64,000 nt of DNA from contig JALWTT010000006.1 of NCBI GenBank assembly GCA_027077795.1, positions 248,001 to 312,000 on the forward strand. The letters run 5' to 3'. Below the pieces are notes generated by a model, which saw only the letters and a list, made by a program, of their open reading frames with translations, searched no databases and was not told the origin of the DNA. The DNA is from Thermotogaceae bacterium. Lineage in GTDB: Bacteria; Thermotogota; Thermotogae; Thermotogales; Thermotogaceae. A program made the translations under genes and the position numbers. How positions within the stretch are numbered: the stretch's first letter is position 1; the number at the start of each line of letters is the position of its first letter. Positions 9,090 to 17,205 of this stretch are shown here, piece by piece.

Positions 9090-9357
9090 ATTTCGCTTTG
9101 TCGAAGTTTACCAGATCGATGTAGTCGCCTTTCATAGTCGCCGCGTATATTCCTTAAGCGATTATATCTTCCACAGCTGTGCCGAGCCTGTTGGTAAGTT
9201 CGCTCCATTTTTGTTGAGACCCTGATATTGTCCATTCCTTTAACTTCCTCATCTCTTCAGAGAGCTTCTTAAGCCCAAGCTGGGTTTCCTGATGCAAAAA
9301 CACAAAGTGTCTTATCATCCTTTCAAGATGGCCCATCTTCTCGGCTATCTTTGCCGT
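9082..9357 (-). pseudogene. Remnant of a small helical protein gene
   Basis: The minus strand reads as genome-like coding sequence for 91 sense codons, interrupted by one in-frame TAA at 9154-9156 and ending at TGA 9082-9084, which overlaps the CheA-like gene by 8 bp. The part before the TAA is a Lys/Glu-rich amphipathic helix region; after the TAA the frame continues as GIYAATMKGDYIDLVNFDKA. A Shine-Dalgarno-like AAGTGGTGAT lies where expected, but the codon at the start position is ACG (9355-9357) instead of ATG. It has an extended -10 upstream. I read this as a gene with two point lesions; alternatively a 60-residue protein from ATG 9336 to the TAA may still be made. I do not recognise the family. 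Confidence 0.6.
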
Positions 9358-9379
9358 GAAATCACCACTTGCAGGGTTA

Positions 9380-9388
9380 ATTATAACA
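9380..9388 (-). promoter_or_regulatory. Extended -10 of the minus-strand remnant
   Basis: TGTTATAAT on the minus strand, a perfect -10 with TGn. It is placed so that transcription would begin about 7 nt before the degenerate Shine-Dalgarno of the remnant gene. It is divergent from the chemoreceptor promoter at 9422-9430. Confidence 0.5.
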
Positions 9389-9421
9389 TTTCGACAGATG
9401 ATAGATATTTTTATTTCCGTT

Positions 9422-9430
9422 TGGTATAAT
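9422..9430 (+). promoter_or_regulatory. Extended -10 of the chemoreceptor gene
   Basis: TGGTATAAT, a perfect -10 with TGn and no convincing -35. It lies 40 nt before the ATG at 9470; the Shine-Dalgarno is the G-rich GGGGGGAGAT just before the start. The 9090-9470 interval holds no other gene than the minus-strand remnant. Confidence 0.6.
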
Positions 9431-9469
9431 CTCAGAAACCTGTTTGGAGAGCAAAAAAGGGGGGAGATC

Positions 9470-11158
9470 ATGAAATCTTTGAGAGCCAAGTTAGTGACTC
9501 CACTGGTGGTGATACTGGCTTTCATAGCTGCGATATACTTGTCAACTCTGTACATAACCAGCCTGCAGAAAGATGATGCAGTGGTCATAAATTTGGCGGG
9601 GCGCCAGAGAATGCTCACACAGAAAATGTCAAAAGAAGCCTTGGCTGTGGCTGCGGGTAGGGAGGAGTACATAAGCGTCATACCAAACACGATGAAGACT
9701 TTCGACGTGACTCTCAAGGCGCTCAGGGATGGTGGAAAGGCACCGCTTGATATAAACAATCCAAATGATCCGGGAAAACAGGTTGCCCTTCCACCGGCGA
9801 AATACAAAGACGTTTACGATCAGCTCACAAAGGTTATGAATTTATGGGTACCTTTCAGGCAGAATGTGGAGAAGATAATAGAGAGCAGTGGCAGGGATAA
9901 CGGTGCACTTGAATACATCCTCAACAACAATTTGACCCTTTTGAAAGAGATGAACAGCGCCGTGACACTTTTTCAGAACCATGCGGATGATAAAGTCACG
10001 CTTATGAAAAACTTGCAGCTGATTTTTTTGATAATAGGGGCGGGTATAGTCATTCTGTTTATATACTACTATTCTAGGAATGTTTTAAGGCCCGTTGAGA
10101 AAATACTCGCATCTGTTGAGAAGCTTGCCAGGGGTGAAGCCGATCTTTCTTACAGGCTCCCAATAGTGGCGAGAGATGAGATAGGGAAGATCTCGGAGAG
10201 TCTCAACACTTTCATGGGAAATCTGTCAACTTTGGTTGATAATTTGAAGGAGCAATCAGCGATATTGAACAGGTCGATTGGCGAGATATCGGAGGCTGTT
10301 TCCGGCATGGAGGATACATCGGGAAAAGTTAAAGAAGAGACGGATACTGTGACAGATGACTTGACAAAGACATCGGAGATACTGAATGAAGTTGATCAGA
10401 ATGTTCAAGAAGTTGCAAACTCCGCAGTCTCTGTTGCTGATTCCGCCACCGACTTGTCCGCTAACATGAACGACATACTTGATTCCTCCAGAGCTGGTAT
10501 GAAAACTATAGACACGATGGTTGAAAAAGTGAGTGAAGTCAGTGAACAGGCAATGACCATGAAGGAGAAAGCGGATCACCTTGAAAGATCCGTCGGGGCT
10601 ATAACTGAGATACTCGAGGTGATAACTGGAATAACCGAGCAGACAAACCTTCTGGCTTTGAATGCTGCGATAGAAGCTGCAAGGGCTGGTGAAGCTGGGA
10701 AGGGATTCGCGGTTGTTGCAGATGAGATAAGGAAGCTCGCAGTTGAAACTAGAAAATTCACAGATGAGATAGGAAGCAAGCTGGGTGAGATAACGACAAG
10801 CTCAAGAGACACTGTTGAATTCAGCAAAAGCCTAGCGGAATCAGTGGAAGGTTTGATAGCCGATATGGACAACGTCAAGGGTGCTTTGAACACGATCCAG
10901 GAAAAGGTTGAGAGCGCCACGAGGAGGTCAGAAGATCTCGCTGCGGTTGCACAGGAGCAGAGCGCTACAGCGGAAGAGATGGCGGCGAATGTTCAGGATA
11001 TAACCAAGCGGATAAACAAAGTTTCGGATAACATGGTGAGTGTGAACGACGATATAAACGGTGTTGCTAACTTCATAGTGGAAATAGGAGCGCAGCTTGA
11101 CGAATTGAGAAAGATAAGTGATAACCTTGAAATGACAGCCTCAAAGATAGGTGGTTGA
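9470..11158 (+). CDS. Methyl-accepting chemotaxis protein with PilJ-type sensor
   Basis: A 562-residue transmembrane chemoreceptor. TM1 is at about residues 12-34, followed by an extracytoplasmic domain whose start, [18 protein letters not shown], is the signature of PilJ/type IV pili-type sensor domains. TM2 lies at about 182-205, then a HAMP domain and a long coiled coil with the conserved hairpin tip [19 protein letters not shown]. The reading frame is open further upstream, but ATG 9470 follows a strong ribosome site and begins a normal N-terminus. It sits immediately downstream of the CheA-like kinase and has its own promoter. It probably feeds that kinase; the ligand cannot be read from sequence. 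Confidence 0.92.
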   Translation: MKSLRAKLVTPLVVILAFIAAIYLSTLYITSLQKDDAVVINLAGRQRMLTQKMSKEALAVAAGREEYISVIPNTMKTFDVTLKALRDGGKAPLDINNPNDPGKQVALPPAKYKDVYDQLTKVMNLWVPFRQNVEKIIESSGRDNGALEYILNNNLTLLKEMNSAVTLFQNHADDKVTLMKNLQLIFLIIGAGIVILFIYYYSRNVLRPVEKILASVEKLARGEADLSYRLPIVARDEIGKISESLNTFMGNLSTLVDNLKEQSAILNRSIGEISEAVSGMEDTSGKVKEETDTVTDDLTKTSEILNEVDQNVQEVANSAVSVADSATDLSANMNDILDSSRAGMKTIDTMVEKVSEVSEQAMTMKEKADHLERSVGAITEILEVITGITEQTNLLALNAAIEAARAGEAGKGFAVVADEIRKLAVETRKFTDEIGSKLGEITTSSRDTVEFSKSLAESVEGLIADMDNVKGALNTIQEKVESATRRSEDLAAVAQEQSATAEEMAANVQDITKRINKVSDNMVSVNDDINGVANFIVEIGAQLDELRKISDNLEMTASKIGG

Positions 11159-11160
11159 TT

Positions 11161-12195
11161 GTGAAAGGTCATGAGGGCGGCGCCCGCGGAAAGAGCGGGC
11201 GTGTTTTTGTGGCAGTCGTTTTGGGAGTGTCGACAGTTGTTTTACTTTCTTCTGTTGCAGGTGGAAAGGAAGTTCTCAGAAAGGTCCTTTCCGCAAATTC
11301 GCTCTGGATCTCACTCGCATTTTTGAACGCGCTTGGGATAATATCCGTCGATGCCCTGCGAATAGCTCTGCTATCGAGTGGATGTGATAAGAAGCTCTCT
11401 TTTTGGGATGGTATGAAAGCGTCGATATACGGCTTTTACACCTCGGCTATAACACCTTTCGCTTCAGGTGGACAGCCTTTCCAAATATACTACCTCACGA
11501 GAATAGGACTTAAGGTCGAGAGATCTTCCATGATAGTTGGGGTGAAGTTTATATCCTCTTTTACGATAAGCGTTATTTGGGGACTTTTCGCGATAGTCAA
11601 GTATGGTGAGAAGATAGCGTCCATCCATTACATCGGAAAACTGATGTACCTGGGAGTAGCCGCAACATTGGTGTTCTACGCGTTTTTCCTTTCTCTGGTA
11701 GTGAGTAGTAGGTTTGGGAGGTGGTTTTTATCCCTCCCCGTGGTTGTGATACCCTTGGCGTTCTTGCTGAAGAAGAACAAGGAGGATATATATTCCATTG
11801 TGAGGGACAAAGTGGACGCCTACAAACACATGCTGGTTTTCGTCTGGAGACATTCTAGAGTTAACCTCCTCTTGACATTCCTTCTATCCTTTTTGATGGT
11901 TACCATGATACTCTCAGGGCCTTACATAGCACTTCAAGCTGTTGGAGGGAATCTGCCGTTTTTCGAGGGTTTGAGCTTAACCGCAGCTATGAGCATGATT
12001 TTTTACTTCATACCAACCCCAGGGGCCAGTGGGGGAGTCGAAGGAGTTTTCTATTTGGTTTTCTCGAAGATGCTATCATCGAACTTGGCGGCTTCGTCTT
12101 TAATAGTATGGCGATTTTTCTCATATCACCTCTCGCTCCTTCTTGGAATTATCCTGGGGTCTGGATACATGATCAGGGGTGATACAGATGGTTGA
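11161..12195 (+). CDS. Flippase-like/UPF0104 integral membrane protein
   Basis: A 344-residue polytopic protein resembling the lysylphosphatidylglycerol synthase transmembrane (YbhN/UPF0104, flippase-like) family, with about eight hydrophobic segments. The family-typical regions FYTSAITPFASGGQPFQIYY and PTPGASGGVEG are present, the second being a conserved membrane re-entrant-like motif. No soluble transferase domain follows, so it is the membrane part alone and its substrate is unknown. The start is taken as GTG 11161, just after the receptor stop; TTG 11155 is also in frame. The first 16 residues (Gly/Lys/Arg-rich) are encoded by a terminator-like hairpin, so the true start may be further downstream, such as GTG 11209. 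Confidence 0.78.
   Translation: MKGHEGGARGKSGRVFVAVVLGVSTVVLLSSVAGGKEVLRKVLSANSLWISLAFLNALGIISVDALRIALLSSGCDKKLSFWDGMKASIYGFYTSAITPFASGGQPFQIYYLTRIGLKVERSSMIVGVKFISSFTISVIWGLFAIVKYGEKIASIHYIGKLMYLGVAATLVFYAFFLSLVVSSRFGRWFLSLPVVVIPLAFLLKKNKEDIYSIVRDKVDAYKHMLVFVWRHSRVNLLLTFLLSFLMVTMILSGPYIALQAVGGNLPFFEGLSLTAAMSMIFYFIPTPGASGGVEGVFYLVFSKMLSSNLAASSLIVWRFFSYHLSLLLGIILGSGYMIRGDTDG
11181..11208 (+). terminator. Terminator-like hairpin inside the start of the flippase gene
   Basis: A 7-bp all-GC stem CGCCCGC/GCGGGCG (11181-11187, 11195-11201) with a 7-nt loop, followed by TGTTTTT. It lies 23 nt after the receptor stop, where a terminator for that gene would be expected, but within the open frame of the next gene. 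Confidence 0.55.
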
Positions 12196-12604
12196 GATTT
12201 TCAACAATACGGATTTCTCGATAGGGAAGAACTTTGTGAAAAAAGTCTTGGAATTTGTGTTCAGCCACGAGGAGAAGAGCGGGGACGTTTCTGTGGCTTT
12301 CGTAAAGCCCGAGGAGATTGCAAAACTCAACGAGGAATACCGTGGAAAGGAAGGCCCAACTGACGTTCTGAGCTTTCCATATGGTGATGAAATGCTCGGG
12401 GAGATTGTCATATGCCCGGATGTGGTCAAGGAGAACTCTGAGCGCTTTCAAACAACTTTTGATGATGAGATGCTTCTGACTTTGGTTCACGCCGCACTTC
12501 ACCTTTGTGGATACGATCATGAAAGGAGCACGGAAAACGCGGAAGAGATGTTCAGAAGGCAAAAGGGGTATTTCAACGAGCTTAAAAGGATCTTAGGGGG
12601 ATAG
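12188..12604 (+). CDS. ybeY: Endoribonuclease YbeY
   Basis: A single-strand-specific metallo-endoribonuclease that takes part in 16S rRNA 3'-end maturation and ribosome quality control. The zinc motif is HAALHLCGYDH near the C-terminus: all three His ligands and the Asp are present, with the usual Gly after the first His replaced by Ala. At 138 residues it is of normal size. ATG 12188 follows GGGGTGAT; a GTG at 12179 is in frame but upstream of the Shine-Dalgarno. It overlaps the end of the flippase-like gene by 8 bp. Confidence 0.93.
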   Translation: MVEIFNNTDFSIGKNFVKKVLEFVFSHEEKSGDVSVAFVKPEEIAKLNEEYRGKEGPTDVLSFPYGDEMLGEIVICPDVVKENSERFQTTFDDEMLLTLVHAALHLCGYDHERSTENAEEMFRRQKGYFNELKRILGG

Positions 12605-12612
12605 CCAACTTG

Positions 12613-12621
12613 TGATAAAAT
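12613..12621 (+). promoter_or_regulatory. Extended -10 of the pfk gene
   Basis: TGATAAAAT in the 51-bp gap after ybeY, the same box as lipoprotein promoter A. The -35 region is poor. The Shine-Dalgarno GGAGGTG of pfk lies at 12642-12648. Confidence 0.5.
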
Positions 12622-12655
12622 ATAGCAAACAAGCTTACAATTGGAGGTGCGAGAA

Positions 12656-13678
12656 ATGCGGGTGGGTATACTCACAGGTGGTGGAGATTGCCCCGGTTTG
12701 AATGCGGTCATAAGGGGAATAGTGAAGTCTGCTCCTGATGACGTCGAAGTCATAGGGATAATGCACGGTTGGAAGGGTTTGATGGAACTCGAGTACACGA
12801 AATTGACTGAAGACGATGTCGAGGGGATACACATACTCGGTGGGACGATTCTCGGAACCAGCAGGACGAATCCGTTCAAAAGGGCAGAAGACAGGGACAA
12901 GGTTTTGGAGAACATAAAGAAGCTTCAGCTCGATGCCCTGATAGCCATAGGAGGAGATGATACGCTCTCTGTGGCGGCGAGATACAGTGCCATGGGAATC
13001 AAAGTTGTTGGGGTTCCAAAGACTATTGACAACGACATATCCAACACCGATTACACGTTTGGATTTCACACTGCTGTGAATGTTGGTGCGGATGCAATAG
13101 ACAGGCTCCATTCAACTGCAAAGTCACACGAGAGGATAATATTCGTTGAGCTGATGGGAAGGGATACGGGCTGGATAACGATAGAGGCCGGGCTCGCTGC
13201 CGGTGCACATTTGATACTCATACCGGAATTCCCCTTGACTATAGACGAGATAGCCCAGATCCTCGACAAAAGGATGAAAGCGAAAAAATACGCAGTCGTT
13301 GCCGTGGCTGAAGGGTTCAAGCCGACGGATTTCGATTCTTATGTGATGATTGACACCAAGACCGATGAATTTGGCCATATACAGCTAGGTGGAATAGCCC
13401 ACGTTCTGTCCAGAATAATCAGGGAAAAAACAGGGTATGAAACTAGAGCCGTTGTCCTTGGACACCTCCTCCGAGGAGGTACACCGACGGCGTTTGATAG
13501 GATACTGGGAACGAAGTACGGTGTTAAAGCTATGGAGCTAGTCTTAGCCGGGGATTTCGGCAGGATGGTGGCTCTCAAGGGAAATGACATCATTTCTATA
13601 CCCCTTGAATACGGAGTGAGTGTTAAGAAATTCGTGCCCTATGAATACTACAGGCTTGCTCAGATATTTTTTGGATGA
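12656..13678 (+). CDS. pfp: 6-phosphofructokinase, PPi-type signatures
   Basis: Phosphorylates fructose 6-phosphate at C1 in glycolysis. It is 340 residues long, with GGGDCPGLNAVIRG at residues 8-21 for phosphoryl-donor binding. Two specificity positions point to pyrophosphate as donor: GGDDT at 99-103 (ATP enzymes have GGDGS) and PKTIDND at 121-127 (ATP enzymes have PGTIDND). The Lys and second Asp are known hallmarks of PPi-dependent PFKs, whose reaction is reversible. The length fits the short PFK type rather than the long plant-type PPi enzymes. The start is ATG 12656, 7 nt after GGAGGTG. It is the first gene of a long plus-strand run. An ATP-using role cannot be excluded from sequence alone. 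Confidence 0.88.
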   Translation: MRVGILTGGGDCPGLNAVIRGIVKSAPDDVEVIGIMHGWKGLMELEYTKLTEDDVEGIHILGGTILGTSRTNPFKRAEDRDKVLENIKKLQLDALIAIGGDDTLSVAARYSAMGIKVVGVPKTIDNDISNTDYTFGFHTAVNVGADAIDRLHSTAKSHERIIFVELMGRDTGWITIEAGLAAGAHLILIPEFPLTIDEIAQILDKRMKAKKYAVVAVAEGFKPTDFDSYVMIDTKTDEFGHIQLGGIAHVLSRIIREKTGYETRAVVLGHLLRGGTPTAFDRILGTKYGVKAMELVLAGDFGRMVALKGNDIISIPLEYGVSVKKFVPYEYYRLAQIFFG

Positions 13679-13689
13679 GGTGAGTTTTT

Positions 13690-14217
13690 TTGAAGGGAGA
13701 ACACCCGTATGTCAAATGGGCCATTGAGGTTATAGAGAATTACATTTTAAACGGAAAGAGGATAGAACCACATGAGAATTTGCCCCGAGAGCTCTTCGAG
13801 AGAAGAGCAGGGGCTTTTGTGACACTTCACAAAGTGGATGGTTCTTTGAGAGGTTGTATAGGGACCTATCTTCCAACCCAGCCGAATTTGGCGCTTGAGA
13901 TAAGGGAAAATGCCATAGCAGCTGCAACCAGGGATCCCAGATTCGAACCCGTCAGGCCAGAGGAGTTCGATGAGATAGAGGTCTCCGTTGATATTCTCAG
14001 TGAGCCTGAGGAAACCCGCTCCACGAATGAGCTCGATCCGAAAAAATACGGGATAATCGTTGTCAGTGGGCCAAAAAGGGGATTGCTTTTGCCGGATATC
14101 GAGGGGGTTGACAGTGTCGAGGAGCAGATAAGGATAGCTTCACTGAAAGCTGGGATATTCTACCCTTATGAAAAACCAGAGGCGATTTTCAAGTTCACAG
14201 TTGAGAGATACCATTGA
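13690..14217 (+). CDS. amrA: AMMECR1 domain protein (AmmeMemoRadiSam A component)
   Basis: A 175-residue AMMECR1-family protein with the hallmark LRGCIGT motif at about residues 54-60. In many prokaryotes this family is encoded with a Memo-like protein and a radical-SAM enzyme (the AmmeMemoRadiSam system), whose chemical product is not established. Here the radical-SAM partner follows 9 bp downstream and no Memo homologue is in the window. The start is TTG 13690, preceded by GAGGTGAG that overlaps the pfk stop. Confidence 0.88.
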   Translation: MKGEHPYVKWAIEVIENYILNGKRIEPHENLPRELFERRAGAFVTLHKVDGSLRGCIGTYLPTQPNLALEIRENAIAAATRDPRFEPVRPEEFDEIEVSVDILSEPEETRSTNELDPKKYGIIVVSGPKRGLLLPDIEGVDSVEEQIRIASLKAGIFYPYEKPEAIFKFTVERYH

Positions 14218-14226
14218 GGTGAAATC

Positions 14227-15219
14227 ATGAAGAAAATGGCCCTGCATTTTGAAAACATCGAAGGTGATACGGTTAGATGTAACCTCTGTCCACACAGGTG
14301 CATCTTGAAACCCGGGCAGGTTGGGCTTTGTAGGGTCAGAAAGAACGAAAATGGGATACTGGTAACCCTGAACTACGGGGAGATAAGTGCGATATCGATG
14401 GATCCGATAGAGAAAAAACCGCTCTTTCACTTCAATCCAGGGGATAAGATACTCTCTGTGAGTACGATCGGTTGCAACCTCAGATGCCCTTTCTGTCAGA
14501 ATTGGGAGATAGCTCATGGCGATGCTCCAACGAGGCGTGTGACACCAGAACAGCTTGTCAGAATCGCCCTCGAGCGGGGATCTCGTGGGATAGCCTATAC
14601 GTACAACGAACCCGTGATTTGGTATGAATTCGTTCTTGATACGTCTAGGATAGCTTCAAAAGAGGGCTTGTACAACGTCCTTGTTACGAACGGCTACATA
14701 GAGGAAGAACCTTTGAAACTTCTGCTTCAGTCTATCCACGCGATGAACATAGACTTGAAAGGTTGGAACGATAAGTTCTACTTGAAAGAGATCGGTGGAA
14801 AGAAAGAGGTTGTGATGAAAACGATTGAAACCGTTTATAAAGCCGGAATTCATGTTGAAGTGACGACACTCGTCATACCGGGAAAGAACGACAACTTGGA
14901 AGAACTTGAAGAGGAATTCAAGTGGCTTGCATCTGTTGACAAGAACATACCACTTCATTTGAGCAGGTACTTCCCGAGCTACAAGTACACGATTCCTCCA
15001 ACCCCTCCTGAGAAGCTCGTGGAGATATACGAGCTCGCCAAGAAATATCTGAATTTCGTTTACATAGGAAACCTCTGGGATGAAAAGTACGAAACCACGG
15101 TTTGCCCAAGCTGTGGAAATGTTGTCATAAGGAGAAAAGGATACGATGTCGATGCATCTGGGATAGACGAAGAGGGAAGGTGCAAGGTGTGCGGGTTTCC
15201 GATCGCAAAGATCTTTTGA
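14227..15219 (+). CDS. amrS: AmmeMemoRadiSam-system radical SAM protein
   Basis: A 330-residue radical SAM enzyme. The SAM-cleaving [4Fe-4S] site is the CxxxCxxC in CNLRCPFC at about residues 83-90. Two further Cys pairs occur: CNLCPHRC near residue 18 and CPSCG...CKVCG at the C-terminus, the latter probably a zinc-ribbon. This arrangement and the neighbouring AMMECR1 gene match the radical-SAM member of the AmmeMemoRadiSam system (also called AmrS or PflA-like). It is not a pyruvate formate-lyase activase in the strict sense: no pflB is nearby. The start is ATG 14227 after GAGGTGAAATC. Confidence 0.9.
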   Translation: MKKMALHFENIEGDTVRCNLCPHRCILKPGQVGLCRVRKNENGILVTLNYGEISAISMDPIEKKPLFHFNPGDKILSVSTIGCNLRCPFCQNWEIAHGDAPTRRVTPEQLVRIALERGSRGIAYTYNEPVIWYEFVLDTSRIASKEGLYNVLVTNGYIEEEPLKLLLQSIHAMNIDLKGWNDKFYLKEIGGKKEVVMKTIETVYKAGIHVEVTTLVIPGKNDNLEELEEEFKWLASVDKNIPLHLSRYFPSYKYTIPPTPPEKLVEIYELAKKYLNFVYIGNLWDEKYETTVCPSCGNVVIRRKGYDVDASGIDEEGRCKVCGFPIAKIF

Positions 15220-16238
15220 AGACAAAGCGAATCCTCGTGATCTCTTCCATCTCTCTTCTTGTGACCGTTGGGATATTCCTCATAGTTTACTTCAGAAGGG
15301 TACCGGTGGTTTACCAGGAGGAAGAAGCCTTCTTGATGGGAACGAGGCTGAGAGTTGTTTTAGCCAGCAAGAGATTCTCGTCCAAAAGCCTTGCTGACAA
15401 TGTCATAAGTGAGTTCAGGAGGATAGATGCAAAGTTCGATCCTTACAGGGAGGACAGTGCCATTTACAAGTTGAACCATTCAAGTGGTTGGGTGAAGGTG
15501 GACAAGGAGACTTACAACCTCGTAGAGACCGCTGTGAGGTATTGCCAAACAACGGGTGGAGCGTTCGATCCAACACTGGGAAAGCTCATAACACTTTGGG
15601 GTTTTGACAAGTTCGATGAGAAAAAGAGTTTCAAAGTGCCTTCTGAGAGTGATATAAAACAGGCTTTGAAAAATTCCGGATGTGATAAAGTGGAATTTGA
15701 TGATAGGGATATGATGATAAAAACGAATGGTGTGTGGATAGATCTTGGTGGAATAGCTAAAGGATATGCACTTGAGAGGGCGTATGCTTTGGTGAAAGGA
15801 CTCGACCCAGATGCAACGGGTTTCATAGATATAGGTGGGGAGATAAGGATAATAGGCCCGAAATACGGGAGGGCTCCTTGGGTTATAGGAGTGAGAGATC
15901 CCAGGGGTTCAGATGTGATAGATTACCTCTACCTGAAGAAAGGTGCCGTATCGACTTCTGGGGATTACGAGAGGTATTTCATAGTGAACGGAAAGAGGTA
16001 CTGCCACATATTGGATCCGAAAACCGGATATCCAGCTGGTGGTGCTAGGAGCGTTACCGTGATAGCCGATGACGGGGTTACTGCGGATGTCTATTCAACC
16101 GCGGGCTTTGTGATGGCGAAGGATTGGAGGTATGTGCTCGTGCACTTTCCAGAGCTCGGTATGCAGGTGATGATGGTGCTGAGTGATGGAAAGATGGTGA
16201 AAAGCGATGGGTTTGAATACTACGAGAATCCTAGATGA
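15216..16238 (+). CDS. apbE: FAD:protein FMN transferase
   Basis: Transfers FMN from FAD to a Thr of flavoproteins such as RnfG/NqrC-type subunits, outside the cytoplasmic membrane. An N-terminal membrane anchor (about residues 5-25) is followed by the ApbE fold. GGAFDPTLGKL, WIDLGGIAKGYALERA, GFIDIGGEIRIIG and HILDPKTGYPAGG are family motifs, the last carrying metal/FAD-binding residues. At 340 residues it is full length. The start is uncertain: TTG 15216 overlaps the previous stop (TTGA) but has only a weak Shine-Dalgarno. Its target flavoprotein is not in this window. Confidence 0.92.
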   Translation: MKTKRILVISSISLLVTVGIFLIVYFRRVPVVYQEEEAFLMGTRLRVVLASKRFSSKSLADNVISEFRRIDAKFDPYREDSAIYKLNHSSGWVKVDKETYNLVETAVRYCQTTGGAFDPTLGKLITLWGFDKFDEKKSFKVPSESDIKQALKNSGCDKVEFDDRDMMIKTNGVWIDLGGIAKGYALERAYALVKGLDPDATGFIDIGGEIRIIGPKYGRAPWVIGVRDPRGSDVIDYLYLKKGAVSTSGDYERYFIVNGKRYCHILDPKTGYPAGGARSVTVIADDGVTADVYSTAGFVMAKDWRYVLVHFPELGMQVMMVLSDGKMVKSDGFEYYENPR

Positions 16239-17193
16239 TCTCACGAATTACGTGGTGTGGAGAGAGCGTGGGGTGTATCCGCAAGAAAGAGGTTTCAAGG
16301 AGATTCAATCTGAATTTTTGGAGAGAGCTCGTGCAAAAGCGAGGAGAATCTTTGAAGATCTATCGTCATTTGGTGCGAGCTTTTTCAATTTAGAATCTGA
16401 AGAATATCCAAGTCTTCTTCTGCAAGTTCAAAAGCCACCTTATGGGATATTCTGCATCGGAGACTGCGGGGTTTTGAAGCGGAAGATGATATCGATTGTG
16501 GGGACCAGAAGGTCCAGTGGATATGGGGAGAGCCTCGCGAGAAAGTTCGCTAGGGAACTTGCTCAAGATTTTGTCGTGGTCAGTGGGATGGCTTACGGAA
16601 TAGATTCAAAGGCACATGAAGGGGCCATGGAGACTGGGAAAACTGTGGCCGTTTTAGCAAGTGGAGTGGACATCCCAACGCCCAAGGGGAACACCCAGCT
16701 TTACAAAAGGATAATCGAGAATGGTTGTGTTATCAGCCCATATATGCTCGGTGAGAGGGCACTCAAACATAGGTTTGTTGAGAGAAACGCTTTAATTGCG
16801 GGAATGTCACTTGGAACGCTCGTCGTTGAGGCTCCTAGGAAAAGCGGCGCTCTGATAACCGCATCTTTAGCTGTGGAGTTTGGAAGAGATGTGTTTGCGA
16901 TCCCAGGTGATGTTGGAAAATACAGAAGTGAAGGAACGAATCGGTTGATAAAGTTCGGCGCCTTGGCCGTCACAGATCCAGAGGATATCTTGAGCTACTA
17001 CAAAATTGAGAGGGTGAAAGAAAAGGAACCTTCGGATCCGGTTTACGAGCTTGTGAAATCTGGCTTGGGCTATCCAGAGGATATTTCAAAAAAATTAGGC
17101 GTTCCGATAGAAAACGTCCTTTCAAGGTTAAGTGAGCTGGAGATAGAAGGGCTGGTGTACAGGGATGTGGATCAGCAGTACAGAATTCTTTGA
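16207..17193 (+). CDS. dprA: DNA-processing protein DprA
   Basis: Loads RecA on incoming single-stranded DNA during natural transformation. The Rossmann-like core runs from about residue 95 with GTRRSSGYG, the VVSGMAYGIDSKAH motif, and the RNALIAGMSLGTLVVEA and SGALITASLAVEFGRDVFAIPG segments. A C-terminal winged-helix domain (about 270-328) is present. There are 328 residues. The start ATG 16207 overlaps apbE by 32 bp and has only a modest Shine-Dalgarno. Other competence genes are not in the window. Confidence 0.93.
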   Translation: MGLNTTRILDDLTNYVVWRERGVYPQERGFKEIQSEFLERARAKARRIFEDLSSFGASFFNLESEEYPSLLLQVQKPPYGIFCIGDCGVLKRKMISIVGTRRSSGYGESLARKFARELAQDFVVVSGMAYGIDSKAHEGAMETGKTVAVLASGVDIPTPKGNTQLYKRIIENGCVISPYMLGERALKHRFVERNALIAGMSLGTLVVEAPRKSGALITASLAVEFGRDVFAIPGDVGKYRSEGTNRLIKFGALAVTDPEDILSYYKIERVKEKEPSDPVYELVKSGLGYPEDISKKLGVPIENVLSRLSELEIEGLVYRDVDQQYRIL

Positions 17194-17205
17194 GGAGGGA
17201 TGGTT

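Noticed and set aside
12609-12633. CTTGT...ACAAG repeat upstream of pfk as a Rex site
   Set aside because: Arms too short and too far apart for the Rex palindrome; the -10 box explains the A/T-rich centre better.
13690-15219. Pyruvate formate-lyase activation locus
   Set aside because: The radical-SAM protein resembles PflA in its cluster, but its partner is AMMECR1 and no glycyl radical enzyme is present.
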